NCBI GenBank assembly: GCA_024196135.1
Contig: JAMQCK010000138.1
Coordinates: 1 to 52,003 of the forward strand
DNA from: Pleurotus ostreatus/Saccharomyces cerevisiae fusant
Taxonomy: Eukaryota > Opisthokonta
Length of the DNA: 52,003 bases
Reading direction: 5' to 3'
Positions 1 to 11,259 of this stretch are shown here, one piece after another. Both the position numbers and the translations under genes were made by a program. The notes under the pieces were generated by a model. It saw only the letters and a program-made list of their open reading frames with translations. It ran no database searches and was not told the origin of the DNA. How positions within the stretch are numbered: position 1 is the first letter of the stretch; every line of letters begins with the position of its first letter.

Positions 1-3000
1 GGCGCCTTTTGTTTTTTTTTTGTTCCCGAGACTAGGGCGGGCTGAGCTGACGAGCGAGGGCGGGGCCGACGAGCTAGGGCGCGGCGTCGAGGGTCGTGCG
101 GGCGAGGCGTCGAGGCGTCGAGGGTCGCGCGAAGGAACAGACCGCGGGCGAAGGAACAGACCGTGGGCGAAGGGACAGACCGCGGGCGAAGGAACAGACC
201 GCGTCGTCCGCTGGTGTGGTCGCGAAGAAATGACGCTGACGCGCGCCCTCTAGCAAGTACCTCGCGCACCTGACCGGGAGGCGGGAGTATTATGAGAAGG
301 TGCGGCAGTCCCTTCTCATTTGCCCTCCGGTCCCTTCTCATTGAACTTCCGGTCACGCCCTCTCCTTGACCCTCCGGTCCCTTCTCTTTGACCCTCGCTC
401 CTTCCCCTCGCTCCTTCCCCCCGCGTGTGCGCTTCACCCCCTCCCCTCCCCCGCCATCCAAATAACCATAAGCTATCTAAATAACCATAAGCCATTCAAA
501 TAACCATAAGCCATCCAAATAACCATAAGCCATCCAAATAACCATAAGCCATCCAAATAACCATAAGCCATCCGAATAACACTAACCCCCCAACCCCATA
601 TTGAACTAACGAAACAAAGGTCGAGCACTAACCCCCTCCCCCGCCATCCAAATAACCACAACATTGACTCTAACCCAGGTCGAGCACATCAACGACGTCC
701 TCCTCTACAACTCGACCTACGCGGACGGGCTCTACCCGAGCGCGTTCGATTTGGGGACGGGCGGGGGGAAGAATTGTGAGTGGTTGGCGAGGTTTTTGGG
801 TCTTGATTGGTTTTTTTGGTTCTCGGGTGGTTCGGGCAGGGAGGACCATGCCATCGGGGGAGGGAGGGAGGGTGGTGGGCGCGCCGTGTGTCGGTTGGCG
901 CGCCGGGCTCCGTTGCCCGTCCTGCATAGCGCGCTCGAGACGCGCCGTCCTGCTTAGCGCGCTCGAGGTGCGCCGACCTGTATGGCGCGCTCGAGGCGCG
1001 CCTGCCCCCTGTGAAAACCTCGTCAGTGGCCAGCGAGAGCGACCGCTCGCCCACCTTTCGCCTTTCCCCTCCCTCTCTCCGTCATCCACGCGCTCCCCAG
1101 TTCACCTCTTCACGCCCCTTCGCCTCTCCGATCCCCCTTCGCTTCTTCAACCCCCTTCGCCTCTTCACCCCCACTTTGACCCCCACTTTGACCCCCTCCC
1201 TTTGACCATACGACTAACCTACTAACCCCTCGCCTCTGCGTCCCAATGATGGTTAATATGACCGACAACTGACCCCCTCCCCATACTAATCCCCCTCCCA
1301 ATACCCTTCTACCCCCCTCCCCTGATTTTCCTACTTACCCCCTGCCCATACTAACTCAACCCAACAGTCCACTTCTCCGCCGGCGCGGCCGCCGACAGCG
1401 CGTACGAGTACCTGTTGAAGCAGTGGTTGGTGAGCGGACGGTCGGAGACGAGGGTTAGGGATCATTGTGAGTTGGGGGTTTTCTTGAGTTTTGGGGGGTT
1501 TTCTGTGAAGTCTTTTCCGTTCGTACGCGAGCGTCGTCTGTCTTGATGCCACCGTCGTCTATCTTGATGCCTCCCCTCTCATTCTTTCCTTCCCTTCACC
1601 TCTTCCCCACTCCTCACCTCCCCCTCCCCTCCCCCTACCCTATTCCTACGACCTCCCTCTTCACCACCCTCTCCCCTCCCCTCCCCTAACCCTATTCCTC
1701 CCCACCTCCCACCTACTAACTCTCCCAAACCCAGACATCCACTCCGCGAACGCGATCCTCGCCAACCTCGCCTACGTGTCGCCGAATCGGGAGCTGCTGT
1801 ATGTGACGGATGCGATTAGGAAGCCTGCGGATAAGGGTGAGTTGTTGTTTGCTGGTGGGAGGATGCGGAGAACATGAGGTCCGGACGTGGAGGAGGCGGC
1901 TCGCCTGGTGCATCGGGATACCGCTTCCCTGGTGCATCGGGATACCGCTCGCCTGGTGCATCGGAATACCGCTAGCCTGGTGCATCGGGATACCGCTAGC
2001 CCCCCGACGAGCTCTCAAGGGGCTCTCGCTGAGGTTAGCGAGGGTGCTTGTGACGCTGATGAGGCCGCTCGTCAAGTCGGCGAGGAGCGGGCGGGCGGTC
2101 ACGCTGGGAAGAGGGAGGAGAGGAAGGAGAGGAGAGTTGTTATTCGGAGGGAAGAGAGGAGAGCTGTTACCTGGAGGGAGGAGAGGTCAACGGCCGTTTG
2201 GAGGGAGGAGAGGAGAATGGTCGTTTGGATGGAAGAGAGGGAAGAGTTCGCGCGGGGAAGAGGGATGCGAGGAGAGTTGTTATTCGGAGGAAGGAGAGCG
2301 AGCGAAGAGGTCAATGCTGACGATGGGGTTACTATAGATGTGAAGGGTGGGAAAAGCTCGCCGAACGCCGACATGCAAACCGCCCGCGGCCGCCCCTCGC
2401 ACAACTTCGAGCATCTTACTTGTTTCCTGGGTGGCTTGCTTGCGTTGGGCGCGCGGACGGTGCCGGATCTGGATGGGCGGACGGTGCCGGATCTGGACGG
2501 TAGTTCTGCGCCTGCGACTGGTATGTCCGTGCCCCCATTCCTTCTCCTCCGTCCCGTCGCGAGTCGCCCTACCGCCACCTCGTCGCCCATCTTCGCCCTC
2601 CGCCTCGTCGCCCATCTTCGCCCTTCACCTCGTCACCATTCGCTCCCCATGCGCCCTCGTCGCCGCCCCACTGTCTCCCTCCCCTTCATCATAGCGAAAT
2701 TATAACTCACCCGCCTCCTCCTAACTCACCCGCCTCCACCTAACTCACCAACCTCCTCCCTCGCCTCTTCACCTCAAACCTACTTACTTACCAATCTCCT
2801 CCTAGTCGGCAACTTCACCCGCTCCGCCCGCAACTTCACCCGCTCCGCCCTCAACGCCCCCCACCCCACCTTCACCCCCCGGGATCGGCAGTTACACATG
2901 TGGGCCGCGGAGGGCCTGACGGAGACGTGCTGGGCGACGTATGCGGATATGCCGAGTGGGCTGGGGCCGGATGGGGTGGGGGTGGTGAGTGTCCGGTCTT

Positions 3001-4282
3001 TCGTTGAGTGGAGGGGCCTTGTGGGAGAGGGAGGCGGAAGACGAGACGAGGGAGGGAGGCGGAAGACGAGACGGGAGAGGGAGGCGGAAGACGAGACGGA
3101 GTGGAGAACGAAATGTATAGATGGCGGAGTGAAAGCGACGGAGTGCTCTACACTGCCGCGCTTTGGTGCTTTACCCCGTCACTTCTCGGTTGCGTACTTG
3201 CCCCTCCTGATGCTTCGCTTCACTACAAGCTTCATCGAGACTGGCGCTGACATATCGCGCAGGGCACCGGAGGTGGACCACCCACACCCTGGCTCGTCGC
3301 CGTTGACAAGTGGGAGCGCGACGGCAGACCGGGCGGCGACAAGCCCCCGGGCGCGCGGCCCGTCGAGCCTATCCCTGCGGACGTGGAGAATAGGGCGCAA
3401 GCACTGGATTATAGGGTCCGGAGTAATTCGTGGTTGTTGAGGCCGGAGGTGCGTTCGTTGATCCTCCTCGCCCCTGCCCTTCCTGCACCTCCTTACCGTT
3501 CCCTTCATACACTTCTCCGCCATTCCCCGCTTCGCCTCCCTCGCGTACCCCTCCATCGTCGAGTTTGGCCCTTCCTCTCCCATGCTTTCCCTTTTCGATG
3601 TGGAACTGGTCGCTACTAGCCCCCAATCAAGTACCAACGAAGCCACATCGAGCGCTGACCCTTCCCTCTTGTAACCTAACTAACACAAACTAACAGACCA
3701 TCGAATCCATCTACCTCCTCTGGCGCACGACGGGCGACCCCGTGTGGCGCGAGCGCGGGTGGCAGCTGTTCCAGAGTATGGAGCGGTGGTGTCGGGCGGA
3801 GTGAGTGGTTTGTTATCCTTCCCGCTCTGTTCTTTCCTCGTCTCCTGGCAAGGGAGGAGCGTGTGGGCGCTGATGGGAAGGAGGAGAGGGGCGCGAGCGT
3901 TGAACGGAGAGAGGATGCGAGCTTGAAATGAGGAGAGAGCGCGAGCGTTAACCGGTGATGGTGGAGGGAGGGAAGGAGGGAAAGCGAATGCTGACACCGC
4001 CCTCCTCCCAGATACGGCTACAGCGTCGTCAATCAGATCAACACGGACCACCCGCGGATGACGGACGAGCAGCCGAGCTGGCTGTTCGCGGAGACGTGAG
4101 TGGCATAACCGCCCGCTCGTGGGTCGAACTCACTAATCCTCCCACCCAGCTTCAAATACCTCTTCCTCCTCTTCACCGACGAGGACCTCTTGCCACTCGA
4201 CAAGTGGGTCTTCAACACGGAGGCGCACCCGCTGCCCGTGTTTGAGTGGCGGGGGTGGGAGCGGGAGGCGTATGGGATCTAG
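1..4282 (+). CDS. GH47 alpha-1,2-mannosidase, 3' part (5' end outside window)
   Basis: Glycoside hydrolase family 47 enzymes trim alpha-1,2-linked mannose from N-glycans in the ER/Golgi. Nine exons can be joined in frame: 679-775, 1368-1466, 1735-1836, 2338-2520, 2806-2984, 3263-3448, 3697-3800, 4012-4094, 4150-4282. All have GT-AG borders, mostly GTGAGT donors. The product shows family landmarks in order: GLYP, YEYLLKQWL, NFEHLTCFLGG, MPSGLGP, SNSWLLRPE, TIESIYLLWRTTGDP, KYLFLLF and the C-terminal FNTEAHPLPVFEW before the TAG at 4280-4282. The N-terminal half of the catalytic domain is not visible, so upstream exons must lie left of base 1 and the region before 679 is intron. Odd feature: introns of 211-592 bp packed with minisatellites, whereas the last intron is a normal 55 bp. 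Family assignment is firm; ER versus Golgi subtype cannot be told. Confidence 0.9.
131..203. repeat. 19-bp minisatellite in GH47 intron
   Basis: Three full copies and one partial copy of a 19-bp unit (GAAGGAACAGACCGCGGGC) with single-base differences. It lies in the intron preceding the first visible GH47 exon. Confidence 0.9.
456..580. repeat. 19-bp AT-rich minisatellite in GH47 intron
   Basis: Six complete copies and a partial seventh of a 19-bp unit (ATCCAAATAACCATAAGCC), nearly perfect. A lone further half-unit follows at about 646-657. It sits just upstream of the acceptor for the exon at 679 and is unrelated in sequence to the repeats in the other introns. Confidence 0.9.
1901..1996. 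repeat. 24-bp minisatellite in GH47 intron
   Basis: Four contiguous 24-bp units (TCGCCTGGTGCATCGGGATA plus CCGC), differing at one to three bases, inside intron 1837-2337. Confidence 0.9.
2111..2302. repeat. Purine-rich degenerate minisatellite in GH47 intron
   Basis: About five imperfect copies of a roughly 27-bp purine-rich unit built on GGAGGAGAGGAGA followed by a pyrimidine-containing TTGTTATTCGGAGG-like tail. It lies in the same intron as the 24-bp repeat. It ends shortly before the branch site and the ACTATAG acceptor at 2331-2337. Confidence 0.75.
2454..2501 (+). repeat. 24-bp in-frame tandem duplication inside a GH47 exon
   Basis: Two adjacent 24-bp copies encode a doubled RTVPDLDG peptide just after the FLGGLLALGA motif. 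The unit is a multiple of three, so the frame is preserved. Confidence 0.9.
2811..2852 (+). repeat. 21-bp in-frame tandem duplication inside a GH47 exon
   Basis: Two adjacent 21-bp copies encode NFTRSAR followed by NFTRSAL near the start of exon 2806-2984. The copies differ only at their ends. NFT is a potential N-glycosylation sequon and is doubled by the repeat. Confidence 0.9.
3025..3105. repeat. GGAGGCGGAAGACGAGACG minisatellite in GH47 intron
   Basis: Three copies of a purine-rich unit of about 22-28 bp sharing the 19-bp core named in the call, inside intron 2985-3262. Confidence 0.85.
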
Positions 4283-5766
4283 GTGGTGTGAGGTTGTTGT
4301 TGTCGCCGTTAAGGGCCAAAGCGGCCAGGCTGACAGAGGGTCGCGGAGTTGGGGAGGTGGGGTACAGGATGCCGATAGAAGGAATACAGTTGGAGGTACG
4401 GAAGCGAGGAGCAGAGCAAGGAGATGGGGAACGAAGCAACACAACCACACCGCACCACGATAGTGAGTGCCAACCGGCATACGCGATTACTTATCTGCTC
4501 TTTAATGGGACCTTGGATTCGTCCGCGGATACGTTCGTTCGTTTCGTTGCAATAACTTATATGATGTCGCTTTCTTCTCTGTCGCTTGCGTCTGTGAAGG
4601 GCTGTCAAGGGAGACTGACTGTCCGCGGGATCTGCAAGTGCGAGTGCGACGGACGCGCAGGGCTGTTTGACTTCGATGTATCCAAGCTTAAGCGCGGACG
4701 AGAGCGTATCTACCTTCCAGCCACGGCGCCCACCGCAGTGCGCGCCCTACCGAATATCCTCTCTTCGCCGACTTGCTCTTCCGTCCTCGTCGGCGAGCAC
4801 GATGTCGAGCAAGGTCGACGCCACGCGAGGGAAGGACGACGCTAACGTTGAGGAAGATCACGGCTAAGGTGCGTTCCTATTACATTTTGGTACGGCATCG
4901 TCTCATCGTCGCTTCAGTCGTCTTGGCAACTCCTGTCCCGCGGCTTTGTTGACGGTCAGCTTGCAGTAGGAAGCACTACTACAAGGCCGCGGTCCCGTTA
5001 GTGCAGAAGTCTCGACACCTGTAAGAATCTGACTGAAGCGTCTATGGCTGACTTTGAACCTGATCCCTCACGTTTCCTCCTGACTGTTGCGACACGGCTC
5101 GACCTCCCCGCGGTCCCGCCCCCTCGTCGCCTCCGCAGCTGTCGGTGGATGGCGCAGATCGTCGAGGAGGATTGGTGGCGCGGCGGTTCTGTTGCGAAGC
5201 GCGAGCGACTTCGTTGCGGTACGCGGTGGATTTCTGGCGAGGGAGTTTCTCTTCTCTCCCAACCGCTACTCTGCTAGGTGTACGTCCAAGATACCCGCTC
5301 ATGATAGCATGCGGGTGGCGCAGCCGGGGACATTGGTTATGTATGTTTTTCGCATCGCTACCGCTCTGTATGGTTCGTCATATCCTACCCGTTCCTCCCT
5401 CCTTCCCAAGTCTACCATTATACTTGCATTCCGACCTCATCGCGGCACGCAGAAGCTCACCATTGAACGTGGCTTTTGACCGGCCCCGCGGTGATGGTGG
5501 CACGCGCCGAGTGCCGTAGCGCGTCTCAATAGACCGAAGCACGCCTATATGAACGTGGTACCGCCCCAATATGCCGTACCACGCTTCACCGCCGTAGGAC
5601 CGTGGAATGAACGCGAAATGAATGCGGTACGTCCTGGATGGAACCCTCGGTCATCAGCGCTAGTGCTCAAGAAACTCTTCAGGGCTGGCTATCATCGCTA
5701 CCAGGGCAGTGGCGCCCTGTTCTAGCCAGATAGCAGAACGCCTGGGCAACGGGGGCGGGTGAGACT
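4283..5766. other. Intergenic, no confident gene
   Basis: About 1.5 kb with only short overlapping open frames on both strands and no recognisable domain. One weak candidate is an ATG at 4802 opening a 21-codon charged frame, and an AG-flanked segment near 4970-5023 that also reads open to a TAA. The frames do not join convincingly, so I do not call a gene. Confidence 0.6.
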
Positions 5767-5772
5767 TATAAA
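5767..5772 (+). promoter_or_regulatory. TATA box of the ICMT-like gene
   Basis: TATAAA about 100 bp upstream of the ATG at 5872, followed by a CT-rich leader (CGCCCCCTTCGTCTCTTCAC). This is a common layout for basidiomycete promoters. Position and motif only. Confidence 0.5.
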
Positions 5773-5871
5773 GGCTGAGGGTGAGGGGAGAGACTCACTT
5801 ACTATCGCCCCTTGCCTTCGCCCCCTTCGTCTCTTCACACACACACGCCACCTCTCGAGACGACTTCCAGG

Positions 5872-6628
5872 ATGTCCGTTGCACGCGCGATACTCAGTAC
5901 GGCACTTGTGGTCCTTGACCAAGTTGCATTCGGCGCCAGCGCCGCGCCCGGTATCTATCACACACCATGCGGCCCTACGGCGCGCTCTAGCTCACCGGGG
6001 CATTCACGACAAGTCAGTACCTGCTCGTCCTCTCTCACCTACCCACACCAATACTCACATCATCCCCCAGACACAACGTACCCTCCTCTCTGCCCTCGCC
6101 CTCTTCGAGTGGCTCACCGTGCTCGACACCCTACACTCCGCTTACCACGGGCACCCGTCCCCCCTCGCCTTCCTTACGCACGCCTGCCAGACACACTCTT
6201 GTGCGGCCCCGGGCATCGCCGCGTGCGTCCTCGGCGTCCTGCTCGCGGCGCTCGGGACGCTCGTTCGTTGGGACGCCGGCGCCGTGAGCACCGGAGGGAT
6301 GGGGCTGCCACGAGTCTCGCGCGCATCGCCGGTGCAGTCGAGATGGCATACGTTCGCGCGGCATCCCGAGGAAGCAGGCGCGCTACTCTTCGTCGCCGGC
6401 GCGATGATGTTGCATCTGACGGAGGGCGGGATATTGGTCGGCTGCGCACCATCGTGGGAGGCTGGCATGGGGAAGGCAATCGCTGCACTTCTATGCGGGG
6501 CGTTGACATTGAGAGCCAGCGAGGGGGAGGTCCGGATACGGGAGCGGGAGATGGGCGAGGCGTTTGGGAGGCGGTGGAGCTCGTACACGAGCGTCGTGCG
6601 ATGGAAGATCATTCCTGGGGTGTATTGA
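5872..6628 (+). CDS. Isoprenylcysteine carboxyl methyltransferase-like membrane protein
   Basis: Two exons, 5872-6012 and 6071-6628 (58-bp intron, GTCAGT...CAG, phase 0), give 232 residues. The N-terminus is hydrophobic and several membrane segments follow (around residues 52-65, 88-112, 150-170, 180-200). The C-terminal third has the ICMT-type layout: an RHP dipeptide context near residue 143, then a charged EGE...E..MGEAFG..W..Y helix and a final IIPGVY. The family methylates the carboxyl group of prenylated C-terminal cysteines at the ER membrane using S-adenosylmethionine. The usual RHPxYxG is replaced here by RHPEEAG, so catalytic competence is uncertain. It may belong to the diverged ICMT-like group expanded in mushrooms. 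Confidence 0.7.
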
Positions 6629-8513
6629 TGATATGTGTATATGTAAGACACGCTTGATTAGCTGGAAGATACCCATAGCCACGGGAATACGGGACCTCTG
6701 GCTATATATCCGAATTCATGTGCGATGCGATGTCAGCCAGCCCGGATTTCAATGGAGAATGCGGAGCTGCAGTATCGTTCTATGTCGAGGTAGAGGAAAT
6801 CGGATATAAAGAGCGATGATGATTTATTGAGCTGGCGGGATAGATAAATGACTTGCCGGAATTATGAAGACTCTTCTCAATGTTCTCGATAGAATAAGGG
6901 TGCGGCATGCAGGGTGGATTGGAGGAGAAAGCGAGAAATGCTGAGAGCGTGCGGCCTACGCAGGACTCCCTCATAACTCTCTCTGTAGAGGTATATCATG
7001 GCGTCTGAGATCCACGGACCGATCTTTTCGAGTGAGGCTGAGAGTACTCGAATGTGCTTCGTGGGCCTTTGCAGCGCTCTTCTCAAGTCTGAGTGAGCTT
7101 TAAAGCCAAAGGTCTATTGTAATAATCTGAGAATATAATTCCTGGTGAGTAGCTCGCAGAAAGAGCTCTCGGATGGGTCCTCTCGTCGCAATGGAAGGCC
7201 TCATTGCACGGTATCTCTTGAATGTTCGTCCAATCGGATGGTTCAAATGGTTCTCATAGGTGCTAAAGACCGCTTCCATCCCTATTCAGTCAGTTTAGTG
7301 TTTAACACGCACCCCAATCGTCGTCCGAAGCACTCTTGTCGAGACAAGCTACGATGGTGGAAGGAAGAAGGGCGTGGGAAGAGAATCCCTATTTTGCCGG
7401 AAGCAAAGGCGGATCAATAGATCGGCCATTGCCGGGTCCCCCTTGCTTCCCGCCGTACCGCACAATGCGATCCCCCTTTTGGCTTGCCCTTTGCCACTGG
7501 CTCAAGAGCTTCCTTGAGTCCTTAGAAGCTTCTATTGCCTTGGGATCGGGACACAGCACAGGGCGATTGTGACCGCATGGTCGGCGCGCTGGCATGCTAA
7601 GTGCCCAGCGCTCAACTTGCGTCGCACGACCAGCACAAGGCAGCCTCTGGTAAATTCTTCACTTGTTTTGAGCGAAGCCGAGCTCAGGCCCACTATGTTT
7701 GCCGTGAAACTGACAATGCGCTATCCGTCGTTGACGCAAACTCCCGATTGCGCTCGTAAGGTCTCCTGGTAAGTCTGAAGAAACTTACTTTTTATTCATG
7801 ATTTCGCCCCGCGACATCGGCCGGTCAGGCGCCTACCTATGCTTGGTCAAGCGCCGCCGGGCGCTCAAGGGCACCCACCCTTACCCACCTACATCGCCGG
7901 GCGCTTACATTCCCTCAGGCACTTGATCTCGGCGATTCCTCCAAGCCTCATGGATCCCATCCCGCGCGTGAACATTCCGAAGCCCTGCCTAAACATGCCG
8001 AAGCCCTTCCTATTGCACCGCTGCGGGCTAAGCTCCGGTGCTTCTTCGAGCCTCTTCAATGCTCGCGGCCCTTTTCGTCGTCTCTTCCCGAATGATATTG
8101 AATGCCCTCTGTGGATGCCTTTGAATACGCCCTCCAAACTCATGTATGCTCACGCTCCCATTGAACATCGACCTCTGACGCGCAGAAGCCCGCTCCCGCG
8201 GGATCCATTGTACTCAGCCCGACCCTCTCGCAGCCAAGCGCCACCACGATAGATCGCCCGGAATCACGAGAGCGTACGATGCTATGCAGCGCGGCGGTCA
8301 AACGCGTACACAGCGCTCGCCCGCCGGAGCCGGAGCTAGGTCTGCATTCACATCTGGTCGCGTGTACGCGTAGCTGATCGCGCGCACTACTAGCTGCTGA
8401 TGCCCATAGATAAGGCGCGCGTATGTGCCCTGGGCGAAGGTGCTGCCTCTGTCGCTGCTTGTCCGACGCCAGCATCCTGTCGCTCGTTTTTGCGAATAGG
8501 GAGGACAGGAATA
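6629..8513. other. Intergenic, no confident gene
   Basis: About 1.9 kb. Short open frames occur on both strands (for example 6877-7086 minus, 7839-8252 plus) but none shows a recognisable motif or a convincing splice chain. The minus-strand frame near 6960-7086 reads like a globular fragment and could be a gene relic. Nothing else seen. Confidence 0.5.
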
Positions 8514-10407
8514 ATGGACGGCGGCGCGATACCTTACGTTGGGAATCCGGAGCCGGCGTTTGGGCCCTGGTTCATCGTCGTGATCTTGTCATGGACATTA
8601 TGGGGCGTGCTTACGCTGCAGGTGGTCAACTACTACTACGCGTACGTCTGACCCCCCTCGAGAGCTAGACGTAGAGCTGACGATCCATGCAGGTACAAGA
8701 GAGATCGGGTGGTTTTAAAGTGGCTGGTTCGCACCACGGCTGCTCCCCTCATCCGTTCTTTGCTTACGAGTTTCCCACTAGGTAGCTATAGTTTGGTACG
8801 CTCGACGGCTCTTCTCCCAACAAATCCTGACTGAGACGATGGCAGGCTTGCGGACACCGCGCACAAGATCATCCTTTTGACTGGAGGTGCGTAATCCGCT
8901 CCGCTCGAAAGCGCGCATCTCAATCCCTTTGAAGTATATAGATGCCTCGTCATGAACTTGTGCGCTCTCTCTCGCCTTCGACTCGGACGGCCTTGCTGAC
9001 ACCTTCAAAGCGGCTATCTGAGTCCCGTCAAGGATGTATCCCTGATCAGCGTGCGCAGATGGTGCCTTCGTGTGTCTTCTGATTTCGCTGAAGCTCTGCT
9101 CCAGGGAGAGACCGCGCCTCGCGTCTTCGTCACCATCCTCGTCCAGGGGTTCTGCTTCTCGCGGGTGTATATCTTTGCGCGACGAACATACTCAGGTGGG
9201 TAATGGCGTCCTCAGCTTGAGCGACAGATCACATCCCCTCTCTTCTAGCCGTACTAAGCGTGGTGGTTCCTGCCATCTATGTAAGTCGTCCGCGCGGTCA
9301 GGTGTCGTCCGCAACGCTGACCAGCTCACGTCGCCAGGTCTTGTCCGTGCTCCTTCAGCTGGGCAAGTCCCTTCACAGTCGATTAATATGACACATTGTG
9401 ACGATACTACTTTTACAGGCTTCACAATTGGTGCGTCCGCCATCGCGCTCGCCTGATATCTAAGCTTAAGACAAAACATTGCACCTCCCCTTCAGCATGC
9501 CTCATAGTCACGTACGTCCCCTCCCGCCACATTTCGATGTCTTTGACTGATTCCTTTAGGTTTACCGCCGACGACTTTGCGGACTTCGCTTCGAAGACGA
9601 TGATGGTGAGCTGCATATTCGTCAGCGCTATGACATTCCGCTGACCTCTGCGGTCGTAGATTGCTGCACCAGGATATTTGGGCACGGCGCTTGGAACCGA
9701 TATCATCATGGCGAGCTTGATGACCTTCTTCCTGTACCAGGAGTATCGCAAAGGGCATTACGAGGGGTACGTCCGATACCCTGCGAAGTATACCGAAGTA
9801 AAAATCGACGTTGACCCGGTGTAAAGTAGGACGAGCAGCATGCTGCGTCGCCTTTGTATATTCTCCGTCAACACGGGGACGTGGACTGCCGTGTTCGCTA
9901 TCGCTACACTCATTCTGGTGCGCTTCCCTTCGCTTCCCATGCTCCCGAGGCGCGCTCTAATCACTCATTGACCTGCCAGTACGAGCTCCGCCCGCTCGAC
10001 AGCTACTGGGCGATCTTCGACTTCGGCGTCTGTGGCGTCTACAGCAACACCCTCCTCGCCAACCTGAACGCGCGAAACTATGCCCGCGGAGACGAGACGG
10101 TAACCTTCACCTTCGAGAACAGCGGATCGCACAATAAGACTGCGTCGCCGGGACGCGGGCTTCCGCCGTTGAGCACGGGAAATACGACGACGATGGGATA
10201 CTCTGGGTATGCGACAGGCGAGACGCGGTTTACGAACAGTGCGCGGACGGACGAGTCAGTGACGCCGAGGGATCTGGTGACCTTTGTGACGGCGAAGGAG
10301 GAGCTGAACTCGCCGATCAGCAAAGAGGGAAGGGTACGCGTGATAGAGCAGCTCTTTATCTATGAGCGAAATAGCTGATTACCGCTCTGCAGGACGATAT
10401 TGTATGA
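8514..10407 (+). CDS. DUF6534 seven-helix membrane protein, copy A
   Basis: Sixteen coding exons can be joined: 8514-8641, 8693-8726, 8782-8795, 8846-8886, 8935-8959, 9011-9050, 9105-9195, 9249-9280, 9338-9362, 9419-9430, 9496-9511, 9560-9605, 9660-9766, 9830-9917, 9980-10333, 10393-10407. Lengths stay in frame throughout. The product has an N-terminal segment beginning about GPWFIVVIL, the YKRD loop, successive hydrophobic segments, and the most conserved DUF6534 part: a helix, the RRL...FSVNTGTWTAVFA segment and GVYSNTLLANLNAR. A Ser/Thr-rich cytoplasmic tail ends in RDDIV. Exon 9338-9362 is followed by a GC (not GT) donor. The family is specific to basidiomycetes and of unknown function. 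It is paired with copy B at 11260. Confidence 0.85.
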
Positions 10408-11259
10408 CACCATGACCTGGGAGATGCGGAAGCGTGTTCAAGTTGGGCTGCGTATGGACCTTCGATACTCCCAGCCACACCCACAATGATACTCATTTCC
10501 TAGGCAACGAGTCTGTGCCCTCAGGTATAGCTGATGTCGTGAATTACATCGTGAAGAAGGTAGGGGAGGCTCGACAGCCCAACACGCCGGCTCGGCATGG
10601 CGGCCCGAAGCGCCCGGTAAGGATGTTCTGAATCCCAGTCGTCTCTTTCCTACGTCCGCGACTTCGTTCCTCTTGTAGAGCACGTATACTTCGCTCGCTT
10701 ACGATGGATGCTATGCCTTTTGCTCTTGCCAGTCTTCCGCCAGGCACACCTCAATGCTCGCTGAGGCAGTACAGCCGCTTGCGCCAACGTGTTCCATCAG
10801 GATAGACGATGTCCATCTATCAGCTCCCTGGGACTACTATCTGGGCAAGAATGCCTGAGGCACATGTTAAAGGTGACGCGCAGGGCGAGGGGGAGCAGGC
10901 GCTGAGGTGCGTTCTAACTTATCGCTCGACTTGCTGTTGTCGCTGATCGGCTCCCTCTCACGCAGACGGTCGAACATCTTCTGCCGGTCTGGGCGACGCG
11001 TCGTTCGTCCCCCTTATGGTCGTGGTCTTCGTGCCCTTTGAAAACTTACTCCCGAGGCACCGGTCGGCCTCGCGCGTATCACTCTCCATCAACGCCATCC
11101 CGAGATCTATGAACTGCCAGTGCCCCGCGCGTCGCAGGTCAATGACACACATCTGAGCGCCCGTGCTAGCTGCCGAATGCCCTACATAAGTCGCGGAGCG
11201 TGGCCAGCGCATCTCTCCCCCTTCAAGCCGTCCTCACGCCCTCACGATCGCCCACGACA
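10408..11259. other. Spacer between DUF6534 copies
   Basis: About 850 bp with no recognisable coding exon. It should hold the 3' end of copy A and the promoter of copy B. No clear TATA box seen. Confidence 0.5.

Noticed and set aside
20..253. Open frame rich in Arg/Gly at the left end
   Set aside because: It is the translation of a 19-bp minisatellite inside a GH47 intron and has no protein-like features.
456..580. Repeat array considered as CRISPR
   Set aside because: Units are contiguous with no spacers, and the genome is clearly eukaryotic.
473..664. Minus-strand frame of repeated YGYLDGLWLFGW
   Set aside because: Produced by the 19-bp AT-rich tandem repeat, whose unit count keeps the frame open; not a plausible protein.
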